A stretch of DNA of 28,117 nt from CAMFTQ01 sp051881615 (GTDB lineage: Bacteria > Bacillota > Clostridia > Oscillospirales > Acutalibacteraceae): contig JBJEQF010000032.1 of the NCBI GenBank assembly GCA_051881615.1, forward strand, positions 1 through 28,117, given 5' to 3'. Both the position numbers and the translations under genes were made by a program. Of this stretch, positions 16,920 to 24,059 are shown piece after piece. Numbering within the stretch: the first letter of the stretch is position 1; the number at the start of each line of letters is the position of its first letter. The notes below the pieces were generated by a model, which saw nothing but the letters and a program-made list of their open reading frames with translations, was not told the origin of the DNA and searched no databases.

Positions 16920-17636
16920 TTATTTGTTTTTATTTACGATTCTTGAGTCTGTTTTGCCTGTTGCGATGTCTATATATCTTACAAATAACGAAACCTTGTT
17001 ATCCTCATTTAATGCGTTCCATACCTTTTCTGTGAATGTATCAATGTCATCATTACCGATGCTGATACGCTTTGGCTCGCCCTCGAAGCTTGGCAGAGGA
17101 TTTCCGTCATTTTTGTATGTGTGAATAAATCTGCCCTCGCCGTTTACAGGGTTTGAGTAAGAGAACGTATATCTCAGACAGCTTTCGGGATTGCCGTCTG
17201 CGCTTTTTAAAATAGAGATTGCATAGTTCATCTCGCCCTTGTGAACCTTTACAACACCTGAAATTCTCGGTGTGTAGTTCGGGTCGTCAGGCTCAAATTC
17301 ACGAGTTCTTAAGGACTGCTCAAACGTCTGCTGTTCGTTCATAAGGTCGTAGATTGTGTCTGTCTGGTCGCCGTTTGTAACGATTGTCTTGTTGCCAAGT
17401 ACACGAACAGGTGCGTAAATGATAAGTGACGGGTCAACAAGCTTGCTTTCGTCAAATGCCTGTGTGCGGATACCGTCATTTTCCTCTACAAAAACACGGT
17501 TACGGCTGTTTTCGCTTCTGCCCATAATAAAATAAGCAATCACAGCATTTTTGCCGTCCTCGGATTTTCCCAGAACAATACCTCTGCCCGGATATGCGTT
17601 TGATTTTAAATCGTTAAAAAGACAAATTTTTTCCAC
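16920..17636 (-). CDS. purO: Archaeal-type IMP cyclohydrolase (PurO-like)
   Basis: Predicted to close the ring of FAICAR to IMP, the last step of the pathway. The 238 residues resemble the archaeal PurO family (IMP cyclohydrolase-like, PF07826) and not the PurH N-terminal domain. Visible features are the N-terminal YPGRGIVLG segment, the GRSENSRNRVF arginine-rich strand matching the archaeal 'SSRSFPNR' region, and NKTIVTNGDQTDTI. The protein is somewhat longer than archaeal PurO (about 200 residues). The start is GTG behind AGGAGG. It lies between purN (12 bases) and the stand-alone transformylase (31 bases), which is strong contextual support: the neighbour supplies FAICAR. Family recognition is from memory of motifs, not a search. 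Confidence 0.85.
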   Translation of the reverse strand: MEKICLFNDLKSNAYPGRGIVLGKSEDGKNAVIAYFIMGRSENSRNRVFVEENDGIRTQAFDESKLVDPSLIIYAPVRVLGNKTIVTNGDQTDTIYDLMNEQQTFEQSLRTREFEPDDPNYTPRISGVVKVHKGEMNYAISILKSADGNPESCLRYTFSYSNPVNGEGRFIHTYKNDGNPLPSFEGEPKRISIGNDDIDTFTEKVWNALNEDNKVSLFVRYIDIATGKTDSRIVNKNK

Positions 17637-17648
17637 TATATTTTCCTC

Positions 17649-18281
17649 CTAATCAGCTATTACAGTTGTGTTGTTGTCAAGAACCTTTATTTTATCCTCG
17701 CAGAATAAGGACACAGCCTTTGGAAGAATTATCCATTCAGCCTGCTCCATTACTCTTTTCTGTAGTATTTCGGGAGTATCGCCGTTTTTGATTTCTACAG
17801 CCTTTTGCAGAATGATAGGGCCGCCGTCACAGATGTCGTTTACAAAATGGACTGTTGCACCTGTTACCTTTACGCCCTTTTTAAGTGCCTCCTCGTGCAC
17901 GTGAAGTCCGTAATAACCCTTACCGCAGAAGGACGGAATGAGTGCCGGGTGAACGTTCATCATTTTGTTTACGTACTCGTCTGTAAGCACCTTGTCAAGG
18001 ATTGTCATAAAGCCGGCATATACGATTAAATCTGCATTTTCGGCTTTTAACACCTCAAGCAGCTTTTTGCTGTAGGTAACAACATCCGGGTAGTCCCTGC
18101 GAGGAATCGCCATAGCTTTTATGTTGTGCTTTTTTGCTCGTTCGAGTGCATAAGCACCTTCCTTTGAAGAGATAACGCAGGTGATTTTACCGTTTTTTAT
18201 CTCTCCTCTTTCCTGTGCGTCAATCAGCGCCTGTAAATTTGTGCCGCCGCCCGACACTAAAACAACTATATTTTTTATCAT
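17649..18281 (-). CDS. purN: GAR transformylase (10-formyl-THF dependent)
   Basis: Formylates GAR to FGAR with 10-formyl-THF. The 210 residues hold the N-terminal VVLVSGGGTNLQALIDA phosphate loop, and the catalytic Asn and His in MMNVHPALIPSFCGKGYYG with the Asp in VNDICDGGPII. The GKGYYGLHVH form is common in Clostridia. Its ATG overlaps the purM stop by four bases (ATGA), implying translational coupling. The ATG of purN is read directly after PurM in an operon whose next two enzymes, PurO and the AICAR transformylase, use the same formyl-folate pool or its product. Confidence 0.97.
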   Translation of the reverse strand: MIKNIVVLVSGGGTNLQALIDAQERGEIKNGKITCVISSKEGAYALERAKKHNIKAMAIPRRDYPDVVTYSKKLLEVLKAENADLIVYAGFMTILDKVLTDEYVNKMMNVHPALIPSFCGKGYYGLHVHEEALKKGVKVTGATVHFVNDICDGGPIILQKAVEIKNGDTPEILQKRVMEQAEWIILPKAVSLFCEDKIKVLDNNTTVIAD

Positions 18282-19312
18282 TCAAAAATCACTCCGTCAG
18301 AGCCTTTTACAACCTCGCCTAAAATAACAGCCTTTTCTCCGTTTTCAGCTAAAACGTCAACAGCCTTCTGAGCGTCCTCCTTATTTACTGCAACAACCAT
18401 ACCTACGCCCATATTAAAGGTGTTGAACATATCGTGCTCGGGAATGTTGCCAACCCTCTGTATTACCTTGAAAATAGGCAGAACAGGAACGTTGTCCTTA
18501 ACAATCTTTGCAGAAAGACCGTCAGTGAGCATTCTCGGAATATTCTCATAGAAGCCGCCGCCTGTGATATGAGAAACAGCCTTGACCTCAACCTGCTCCA
18601 TTAAAGCAAGAATCGGCTTAACGTAAATTTTTGTAGGAGTTAAAAGTGTTTCGCCTAACGGCTTGTCAAGCTCGGGGTATGTGTTATGGATTGAGTTTTC
18701 ATCAATGCCGAAAACCTTTCTTACAAGTGAAAAGCCGTTTGAATGAACGCCCGATGACGCAATACCGATAAGAGCGTCACCCTCTTTGAGCTTTGAGCCG
18801 TCAATCATTTTCGGCTTGTCTGCAATACCTACACAGAAGCCTGCAACATCGTACTCGTCAACAGGGTAAAAGCCGGGCATTTCTGCTGTTTCACCGCCTA
18901 CAAGCGCACAGCCTGACTGAACACAGCCCTCTGCTACGCCCGATACGATTTCAGCGATTTTTTCGGGGTAGTTCTTGCCTACTGCGAGGTAATCGAGGAA
19001 AAACAATGGCTTTGCACCGCAGCATACAACATCGTTTACACACATAGCAACTGCATCAATGCCGATAGTATCGTGCTTATCAAGTAAAAATGCAAGCTTT
19101 AGCTTTGTGCCTACACCGTCTGTTCCGCTGACAAGCACAGGCTCTGTCATACCTGTTAAATCAGGCTGAAACAGTCCGCCGAAGCCGCCGATACCCGATA
19201 CTACACCGTCAATTTTTGTTCTTGCTACGTGCTTTTTCATAAGCTCTACCGACTTATAGCCTGCCGTAACGTCAACGCCTGCTGCTTTATAGCTTTCTGA
19301 ATAGCTGTTCAT
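18278..19312 (-). CDS. purM: AIR synthetase (phosphoribosylformylglycinamidine cyclo-ligase)
   Basis: ATP-dependent closure of FGAM to AIR. The 344 residues are full length and carry the N-terminal VDVTAGYKSVELMKKHV region, LVSGTDGVGTKLKLAF, the glycine-rich LVGGETAEMPGFY loop and HITGGGFYENIPRML, all intact. A GGAGTG site precedes the ATG, 20 bases after purF(2). It overlaps purN by four bases. Its product feeds PurE, the first gene of the same operon; its substrate needs the FGAM synthase PurSQL, which is not encoded in the window. Confidence 0.97.
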   Translation of the reverse strand: MNSYSESYKAAGVDVTAGYKSVELMKKHVARTKIDGVVSGIGGFGGLFQPDLTGMTEPVLVSGTDGVGTKLKLAFLLDKHDTIGIDAVAMCVNDVVCCGAKPLFFLDYLAVGKNYPEKIAEIVSGVAEGCVQSGCALVGGETAEMPGFYPVDEYDVAGFCVGIADKPKMIDGSKLKEGDALIGIASSGVHSNGFSLVRKVFGIDENSIHNTYPELDKPLGETLLTPTKIYVKPILALMEQVEVKAVSHITGGGFYENIPRMLTDGLSAKIVKDNVPVLPIFKVIQRVGNIPEHDMFNTFNMGVGMVVAVNKEDAQKAVDVLAENGEKAVILGEVVKGSDGVIFE

Positions 19313-19332
19313 ATAAACACTCCTATGTATTA

Positions 19333-20784
19333 TTATTCTATATTTATTATTTTTTGTGAATATTTATCTACAAATTCCTCTTGCGGAATCGGTGCGCAGT
19401 ATTCGCCCGAAAAGCATCCGTCACAGAAACCGATTTCGGCATTGTCGGCAATTTTTGACAAGCCGTCAAGACTTAAATATCCGAGTGAATCTGCTCCTAT
19501 GTAACTGCAGATTTCATCTGCTGTCATTCTGTTTGCAATTAACTCGTCCTGTGACTTTATGTCTGTTCCAAAGTAGCAGGGATGCTTAAACGGCGGTGAT
19601 GAAATTCTCATATGCACCTGAACGGCACCTGCGTCACGCAAAAGCTTTACTATGTGCTTTGATGTGTTTCCTCTGATAATTGAGTCGTCAATAATTACTA
19701 CCCTTTTACCCTCAACGTTTGCCCTGAGAGCATTTAGCTTAGTCTTTAGCAGACGCTCCTTTTTATCCTGATGTCTGCCCGAAATTTGTCTGCCGATATA
19801 TTTATTCTTCACAAAGCCTATCGCATAAGGAATACCCGAAGCCTTTGAAAAGCCCTGTGCCGCATCAAGTCCCGAATCGGGTACGCCGCAGACTATATCA
19901 GCCTCTACAGGATGCTCCTTATAAAGAATTTCGCCTGCCTTTTTACGTGCTAAGTGAACGCTTACACCGTTAATTACGCTGTCGGGACGTGCAATATAAA
20001 CGTACTCAAACATACAAAAGGATGTTTTTTCTGCCGTTTTAATAATCTGACTGTGCAGACCCTTGTCGTCAATAACAACCATTTCTCCGGGCTTTATATC
20101 TCTGATAAACTCAGCACCTATGCTGTCAAGAGCACAGCTTTCTGACGCTACAACGTAGCTGTCAAGAAGCTTGCCTAAGCAAAGAGGGCGAAAGCCGTAG
20201 GGGTCACGAAGTGCAATAAGCTTGTTAGGGGAGCTTAGAATAAGCGAATATGCACCCTCGATTTTTTCGGCTGATTTTATAACCGCTTCTTCTATAGAGC
20301 CAGCGTTTATTCTCTGAGTTGCAATAACGTAAGCGATAAGCTCTGCGTTTGAGTTGGACTGAAAAATTGCGCCGCCGCTTTCAAGCTCGTTTCTGATCTG
20401 CGTGTAATTAGTGATTGAGCCGTTGTGAGCGATTGCAAGCGAGCCTTTTATATACCTGATAACAAGCGGCTGTGAGCTTGCTCTGTCAAGGTTTGCAAAC
20501 GGTGTGTAACGCACGTGACCGAGGACGATTTTCCCGTTTGGCAGTTTAGACAGGTTTTTTTCGCTAAAAACAGCAGAAACCTTGCCCAAATCCTTTACGC
20601 AGATAAATTCGCCGTCATTATTTACGGCTATGCCTGCGCTTTCCTGACCTCTGTGCTGAAGTCCATACAAAGCGTCCTGAGCGATTGAAACGCAGTCGAG
20701 CTCGTCATTTACCCTGAATATACCGAAAACACCGCACTCCTCGTGCGCCTTGTCGGAATTTACGTCAAAATCAAAGCTGTTCAA
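19333..20784 (-). CDS. purF: Second, divergent amidophosphoribosyltransferase paralog
   Basis: A second PurF-type protein, also 483 residues, with nucleophile Cys17 after a 16-residue propeptide (EECGVFG), oxyanion Asn121-Gly122 and Fe-S cysteines in CMFEYVYIARPDS, HPCYFGTD and FCDGCFSG. It departs from the family at key points. The RY[x]TAG glutamine loop reads Arg92-Tyr-Thr-Pro95-Phe-Ala, so Thr76 of the E. coli enzyme is Pro. The Asp127 equivalent is Asn146 (SNSNAEL). The PRPP flexible loop GRTFI reads GRQIS, while the PRPP motif IIDDSIIRGNT is kept. The start is TTG, overlapping the purE stop by four bases (TTGA). Being second in a complete operon argues for a used gene; it may depend on ammonia, have altered regulation or another role. 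Confidence 0.93.
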   Translation of the reverse strand: MNSFDFDVNSDKAHEECGVFGIFRVNDELDCVSIAQDALYGLQHRGQESAGIAVNNDGEFICVKDLGKVSAVFSEKNLSKLPNGKIVLGHVRYTPFANLDRASSQPLVIRYIKGSLAIAHNGSITNYTQIRNELESGGAIFQSNSNAELIAYVIATQRINAGSIEEAVIKSAEKIEGAYSLILSSPNKLIALRDPYGFRPLCLGKLLDSYVVASESCALDSIGAEFIRDIKPGEMVVIDDKGLHSQIIKTAEKTSFCMFEYVYIARPDSVINGVSVHLARKKAGEILYKEHPVEADIVCGVPDSGLDAAQGFSKASGIPYAIGFVKNKYIGRQISGRHQDKKERLLKTKLNALRANVEGKRVVIIDDSIIRGNTSKHIVKLLRDAGAVQVHMRISSPPFKHPCYFGTDIKSQDELIANRMTADEICSYIGADSLGYLSLDGLSKIADNAEIGFCDGCFSGEYCAPIPQEEFVDKYSQKIINIE

Positions 20785-21278
20785 ATTTCGTTCACCCTAT
20801 TCTGAATTTCTCTGTCCTTTTCTGCAACAGCCTGTGCCATTTCTTTCTTCATTGATTCAAGCTTTGCCGAAAGCTTATCATCTGACAAAGCGAGCATTTC
20901 AATAGCTAAGATAGCAGCGTTTCCTGCTCCGTTTACGGCGACTGTTGCTACAGGAATACCTGTCGGCATCTGAACTGTTGCAAGAAGTGCGTCAAGTCCG
21001 TCAAAATTCGGTCCCTTTACAGGAATACCGATAACGGGAAGTGTAGTGTAAGCGGCGAGAACTCCTGCAAGGTGAGCCGCCATACCTGCTGCGGCAATTA
21101 TTACTCCAAAGCCGTTTTTCTTGGCATTTTTTGAAAACTCAGCCGCATCGGTAGGTGTTCTGTGAGCGCTCATAACGTGAACCTCGTAGGGAACATCAAA
21201 CTTCTTGAGCTGAACAAGCGCCTTTGATACAACAGGAAAGTCGCTGTCGCTGCCCATAATAACTGCAACCTTTTTCAT
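20781..21278 (-). CDS. purE: N5-CAIR mutase, class I PurE
   Basis: Moves the carboxyl of N5-CAIR to give CAIR, or acts with AIR and CO2 where no PurK exists. The 165 residues show GSDSDFPV (phosphate site, 9-16), the MSAHRTP loop with the catalytic His, and the AAAGMAAHLAGVLAAYTTLPVIGIPV core, all features of class I PurE rather than the animal/Treponema class II. No purK is adjacent or elsewhere in the window. The ATG follows AAGGAGTG. It is the first gene of the right operon, about 30 nt behind a near-consensus promoter, and its stop overlaps the TTG start of purF(2). Confidence 0.96.
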   Translation of the reverse strand: MKKVAVIMGSDSDFPVVSKALVQLKKFDVPYEVHVMSAHRTPTDAAEFSKNAKKNGFGVIIAAAGMAAHLAGVLAAYTTLPVIGIPVKGPNFDGLDALLATVQMPTGIPVATVAVNGAGNAAILAIEMLALSDDKLSAKLESMKKEMAQAVAEKDREIQNRVNEI

Positions 21279-21316
21279 TTTGAAACACTCCTTGAATAAA
21301 AAATTTTACAGCATAT

Positions 21317-21345
21317 ATTATAGTTGAAAAAAGAAAAAATATCAA
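21317..21345 (-). promoter_or_regulatory. Sigma-A promoter of the purE-purD operon
   Basis: On the minus strand a TTGATA -35 (21345-21340) and a TATAAT -10 (21322-21317) are 17 bases apart. The start point near 21310 leaves a leader of only about 30 nt, too short for a purine or ZTP riboswitch. I see no match to the Bacillus PurBox (paired CGAAC-type elements) in 21279-21440. Confidence 0.8.
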
Positions 21346-21442
21346 TAGATATACTGCAAAATAATTTGAGTAATTGCCATATATTGTATTTTAACTTATG
21401 CAAAAACACATTTTATGCGTTTTAAAATTGCAAATTGGAATT

Positions 21443-21477
21443 AAAAAGCTCCCGAGCCGCTAAAGACCCGAGAGCTT
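21443..21477 (-). terminator. Intrinsic terminator of the SPFH gene
   Basis: Read on the minus strand, AAGCTCTCGGG (21477-21467) pairs with CTCGGGAGCTT (21456-21446) through 11 pairs including two G-U wobbles. The loop is 10 bases and a TTTTT run follows. It sits just after the SPFH stop and insulates the purE promoter downstream of it. Confidence 0.8.
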
Positions 21478-21484
21478 AAAAGAT

Positions 21485-22390
21485 TTATTTTGTTGTACCG
21501 CCGTCAGAGATAACCTCTTTTAAAGAGGTTGCAAGACCTGCGATTGACTGAATTTCTGACGGAATGATGATTTTTGTAGCCTTGCCGTCAGCGGCTTTTT
21601 CAAAGGCTTCAAGGCTTTTGAGTGTGATAACCTTATCGGACGGATTTGCTTCGTTGAGCATCTGAAGTGCGTTAGCGTATGCTCTTTGAACCTGCATAAT
21701 TGCTTCTGCTTCACCCTGTGCTTCACGGATTTTGGCTTCTTTTACAGCGTCAGCCTTTAAGATAGCCGACTCCTTCATACCCTCTGCTACGAGAATCTGG
21801 CTTGTTTTTTCACCCTCTGCGTCAAGGATTTTTGCACGTCTTTCACGCTCTGCCTTCATCTGCTTTTCCATAGCGTCCTGAATTTCACGCGGAGGGAGAA
21901 TGTTTTTAAGCTCAACACGCTTTACCTTGATACCCCAAGCGTCTGTTGCTTCATCAAGAATAAGCTTGATTTTATCGTTGATTGTATCACGTGATGTAAG
22001 TGTGCTGTCAAGCTCTAAGTCGCCTATGATGTTACGCAGAGTTGTAGCTGCTAAGTTTTCGATAGCGTCCATAGGTCTTTCTACACCGTAGGTGTAAAGC
22101 TTTGGATCGGTGATTTCAAAGTAAACTACAGTGTCAATCTGCATTGTTACGTTATCACGTGTAATTACAGGCTGAGGCGGAAAATCAACAACCTGCTCTT
22201 TAAGAGAAACCTTGCTTGCGATTTTGTCGATAAAAGGAACCTTTAGGTGAAGTCCTGTTCCCCAAGTTGCTTTGTAGGCACCGAGTCGCTCTATAACAAA
22301 TGCGTTAGCCTGCGGTACTACTCTGATGTTCTTTACAAGAATTATAATTATTGCTGCAATAATTATAATCGGAATGATAAGCTGTTCCAT
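21485..22390 (-). CDS. SPFH/band-7 (stomatin-like) membrane scaffold protein
   Basis: A 301-residue member of the prohibitin/stomatin superfamily that oligomerises at the membrane and is associated with lipid-raft-like domains and membrane protein quality control. The start is at 22390 (MEQLIIPIII) behind AGGAGGACGT; an upstream in-frame ATG would place that site inside the gene. A single N-terminal membrane helix (about 3-21) is followed by the SPFH domain (about 25-185: VPQANAFVIERLGAYKATW, TLRNIIGDLELDSTLTSRD) and a charged Ala/Glu-rich coiled coil (about 185-245: MKAERERRAKILDAEGEK, then EAKIREAQGEAEA). It is of the QmcA/HflK-like type, not the long flotillin type. NfeD, its usual partner, is the next gene upstream, although each has its own promoter. 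Confidence 0.92.
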   Translation of the reverse strand: MEQLIIPIIIIAAIIIILVKNIRVVPQANAFVIERLGAYKATWGTGLHLKVPFIDKIASKVSLKEQVVDFPPQPVITRDNVTMQIDTVVYFEITDPKLYTYGVERPMDAIENLAATTLRNIIGDLELDSTLTSRDTINDKIKLILDEATDAWGIKVKRVELKNILPPREIQDAMEKQMKAERERRAKILDAEGEKTSQILVAEGMKESAILKADAVKEAKIREAQGEAEAIMQVQRAYANALQMLNEANPSDKVITLKSLEAFEKAADGKATKIIIPSEIQSIAGLATSLKEVISDGGTTK

Positions 22391-22487
22391 ACGTCCTCCT
22401 GATAATTTCAATAAGTTTTTTACGATGATGATTTTCGGCTTGTTCTGAATTTTATTAACCGCCGAAATATCATTTGCATCTTTAATA

Positions 22488-22517
22488 ATTATAGCCGCCT
22501 ATGTATATAAATGTCAA
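22488..22517 (-). promoter_or_regulatory. Sigma-A promoter of the SPFH gene
   Basis: Both hexamers match consensus on the minus strand: TTGACA (22517-22512) and TATAAT (22493-22488), with an 18-base spacer. It gives a leader of about 90 nt. No strong terminator separates it from nfeD upstream, so readthrough from nfeD may add to expression. Confidence 0.75.
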
Positions 22518-22560
22518 TAAAAAAACAAGATTATATACAAAAAATCGGCAAAGATAATTT

Positions 22561-22998
22561 TTACCTAACCGGTGTTACCATTAGCTTTACTCCCTCGATA
22601 GACTCAACCATAACGGTATCGCCTGCTTTTGGCTTTGAATTGTCTGTCGTTCTTGCCGTCCATGTTTCGCCGTTGATTTTAACCTGACCCTTGGACTGCT
22701 CGTTATCAATGTCAATGGTAACTACTGCCGTTTTGCCGATGTTCTTATCGGAATTTGTGCTGACCTTTTTAAGCTTAACTATCTTTTTTACAAAAGGTCT
22801 TGTTGCTGCGAGTGTAATGCCCGAAACTGCGACAAACACAATAATCTGAACCATAACATCAGGTACAAACATTGATACTATCGCAGTGACTACTGCGCCA
22901 AGCACGAACCAGATTGAAACAAGCTGTGCCGTTGCGCCCTCGCCGATTGCAAGAATAATTGCTATTGCCACCCATACAAACGGTGCTATATTTTCCAT
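22561..22998 (-). CDS. NfeD-family membrane protein
   Basis: A 145-residue short NfeD protein, the standard partner of SPFH proteins. Three hydrophobic segments (about 5-22, 25-43 and 47-65) precede a C-terminal OB-fold domain (about 85-143) with the recognisable IGKTAVVTIDI, GQVKINGETWTA and GDTVMVESIEGVKLMV strands. The N-terminal ClpP-like protease domain of long NfeD proteins is absent. The start follows a GGGAGG site. Located immediately upstream of the SPFH gene on the same strand, it is expected to bind or regulate the SPFH assembly at the membrane. Confidence 0.9.
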   Translation of the reverse strand: MENIAPFVWVAIAIILAIGEGATAQLVSIWFVLGAVVTAIVSMFVPDVMVQIIVFVAVSGITLAATRPFVKKIVKLKKVSTNSDKNIGKTAVVTIDIDNEQSKGQVKINGETWTARTTDNSKPKAGDTVMVESIEGVKLMVTPVR

Positions 22999-23025
22999 AG
23001 CTATACCTCCCTTTTCTTTTTTTAA

Positions 23026-23054
23026 ATTTTAGCACATAATAAAAAAATAGTCAA
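23026..23054 (-). promoter_or_regulatory. Sigma-A promoter of nfeD
   Basis: The minus-strand elements are TTGACT (23054-23049) and TAAAAT (23031-23026), with a 17-base spacer. The promoter is divergent from the DUF4364 promoter at 23072-23100 in the same 123-base gap. Confidence 0.65.
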
Positions 23055-23071
23055 TATTCAACTTTTTTCTA

Positions 23072-23100
23072 TTCACTTTTTTCTGTTTTTGTGATAAAAT
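23072..23100 (+). promoter_or_regulatory. Probable sigma-A promoter of the DUF4364 gene
   Basis: TTCACT (23072-23077) and TAAAAT (23095-23100) are 17 bases apart, ahead of a GGGCGGTG ribosome binding site. The -35 is imperfect, so this is a moderate call. Confidence 0.5.
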
Positions 23101-23121
23101 TAAATATAGGGCGGTGATAAT

Positions 23122-23718
23122 ATGGAAATTAACACCTTTGATGAAGGCATAGTTCAGGGCGGAATACGCACTAAAACAGAAATAAGAACGCTTATCTGCT
23201 ACCTTATAAGTGCTGTAAACAAGCCTATGACAAAAGGTACTGTTCTTGACGTTATTCAGAAGAAAGGACTTGCCAATTATTTTGAAGCAAGCGCCTGCTT
23301 TGACGATCTGGTAAGGCGTGGCAACCTTGAGCTTGTTGACAAGGAAAACAGCTTGTATTTTACTACGGTAAACGGCAAGACGATTTCAGATCAGCTTGAG
23401 TTTAATCTGCCCTTGACTGTCAGGGAACGTGCCTACAATTGCGCTATGGAGCTATTGGAGCAGGAAAGAAAAGAAAAGGAAAATGCAGTCGCCATTACAA
23501 ATACAGAAAACGGATATAACGTAAACTGCCGTATCAGCGGCGGCGACTTTGATCTGATGTCATTTGACTTTTATGCACCAGACAAAAATATGGCTCGTCT
23601 TATCAAAAAGAATTTTCAGAAAAACCCTGAAGCCTTTTACGGCACAATGATTGCACTTGTCACAAGGGATAAAACTTATGTAAAGGACGCACTTGAACAG
23701 ATTGACAATATGCTCTGA
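23122..23718 (+). CDS. DUF4364 family protein
   Basis: A 198-residue soluble protein of the DUF4364 family, widespread in Clostridia and of unknown function. The N-terminal part (about 15-85: EIRTLICYLISAVNKPMTK, then FDDLVRRGNLELVDKENSLYFTTVNGK) reads like a winged-helix domain with its wing. The C-terminal part is an alpha/beta region. A DNA-binding or PadR-like role is possible from the winged-helix look but is not shown. Its TGA is directly adjacent to the stop codon of convergent bofA with no base between. Confidence 0.8.
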   Translation: MEINTFDEGIVQGGIRTKTEIRTLICYLISAVNKPMTKGTVLDVIQKKGLANYFEASACFDDLVRRGNLELVDKENSLYFTTVNGKTISDQLEFNLPLTVRERAYNCAMELLEQERKEKENAVAITNTENGYNVNCRISGGDFDLMSFDFYAPDKNMARLIKKNFQKNPEAFYGTMIALVTRDKTYVKDALEQIDNML

Positions 23719-23979
23719 TTAAACAATCATATTAAGCGCAAGCATAAGCGTTACTCCGGGTATTCCTCCGAAGGCAGATACTGTTAGCGACAAAAGGCTT
23801 ATCGGCAGTGAAACCTTAGTAAACACTGAGCAGATGTTGACGGCAAACAGAACTAAAACTCCGCATATCATTGACAAAACAGCTCTTTTAAAGGGCTTTT
23901 TGTTTTTGCTTAGAAAGTGCAGAAGAGCAAAAATAAGTAAAACACAAGCGTACATTAAAATAATTCCCCATACAGGCAT
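23719..23979 (-). CDS. bofA: Pro-sigma-K processing inhibitor BofA family protein
   Basis: In B. subtilis BofA holds the SpoIVFB intramembrane protease inactive in the outer forespore membrane until SpoIVB signals from the forespore. I place the start at 23979 (86 residues, MPVWGIILMY...) behind AAGGAGTTTTAAAT; the frame is open 12 codons further but without a site. Two or three membrane helices are visible: one at the N-terminus, one around VLSMICGVLVLFAVNIC, and a C-terminal hydrophobic segment with the family signature LPISLLSLTVSAFGGIPGVTLML. It is preceded by a sigma-E-like promoter, as expected for a mother-cell gene, and it converges on the DUF4364 gene. The family call rests on the C-terminal motif. 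Confidence 0.82.
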   Translation of the reverse strand: MPVWGIILMYACVLLIFALLHFLSKNKKPFKRAVLSMICGVLVLFAVNICSVFTKVSLPISLLSLTVSAFGGIPGVTLMLALNMIV

Positions 23980-24000
23980 ATTTAAAACTCCTTGTAAAAC

Positions 24001-24034
24001 AAAATGAACCGACATTGTACTGTCGGTTCATTTT
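24001..24034 (-). terminator. Intrinsic terminator of secG
   Basis: A perfect inverted repeat, AAAATGAACCGACA (24001-24014) and its complement (24021-24034), has a 6-base loop. On the minus strand it ends in TTTTGTTTT. It lies 25 bases after the secG stop and 21 bases before the bofA ATG, so bofA needs readthrough or a promoter that starts inside the hairpin. Confidence 0.85.
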
Positions 24035-24059
24035 ATGCTTATTTACCCTTAAATATGAA
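24030..24059 (-). promoter_or_regulatory. Sigma-E-like promoter of bofA
   Basis: On the minus strand TTCATATT (24059-24052), a 14-base spacer and CATAAAAT (24037-24030) match the B. subtilis sigma-E consensus (GKMATATT, 14 bases, CATACAMT) at 14 of 16 positions. The start point would fall about 7 bases on, inside the left arm of the secG terminator, so the bofA transcript would lack part of that arm and escape the hairpin. Sigma-E control of bofA is the known arrangement in B. subtilis. Confidence 0.6.

Noticed and set aside
15710..17636. Frameshifted or broken purH
   Set aside because: The upstream gene is not the missing PurH N-terminal domain but a different cyclohydrolase family, and both genes have good ribosome binding sites and intact lengths.
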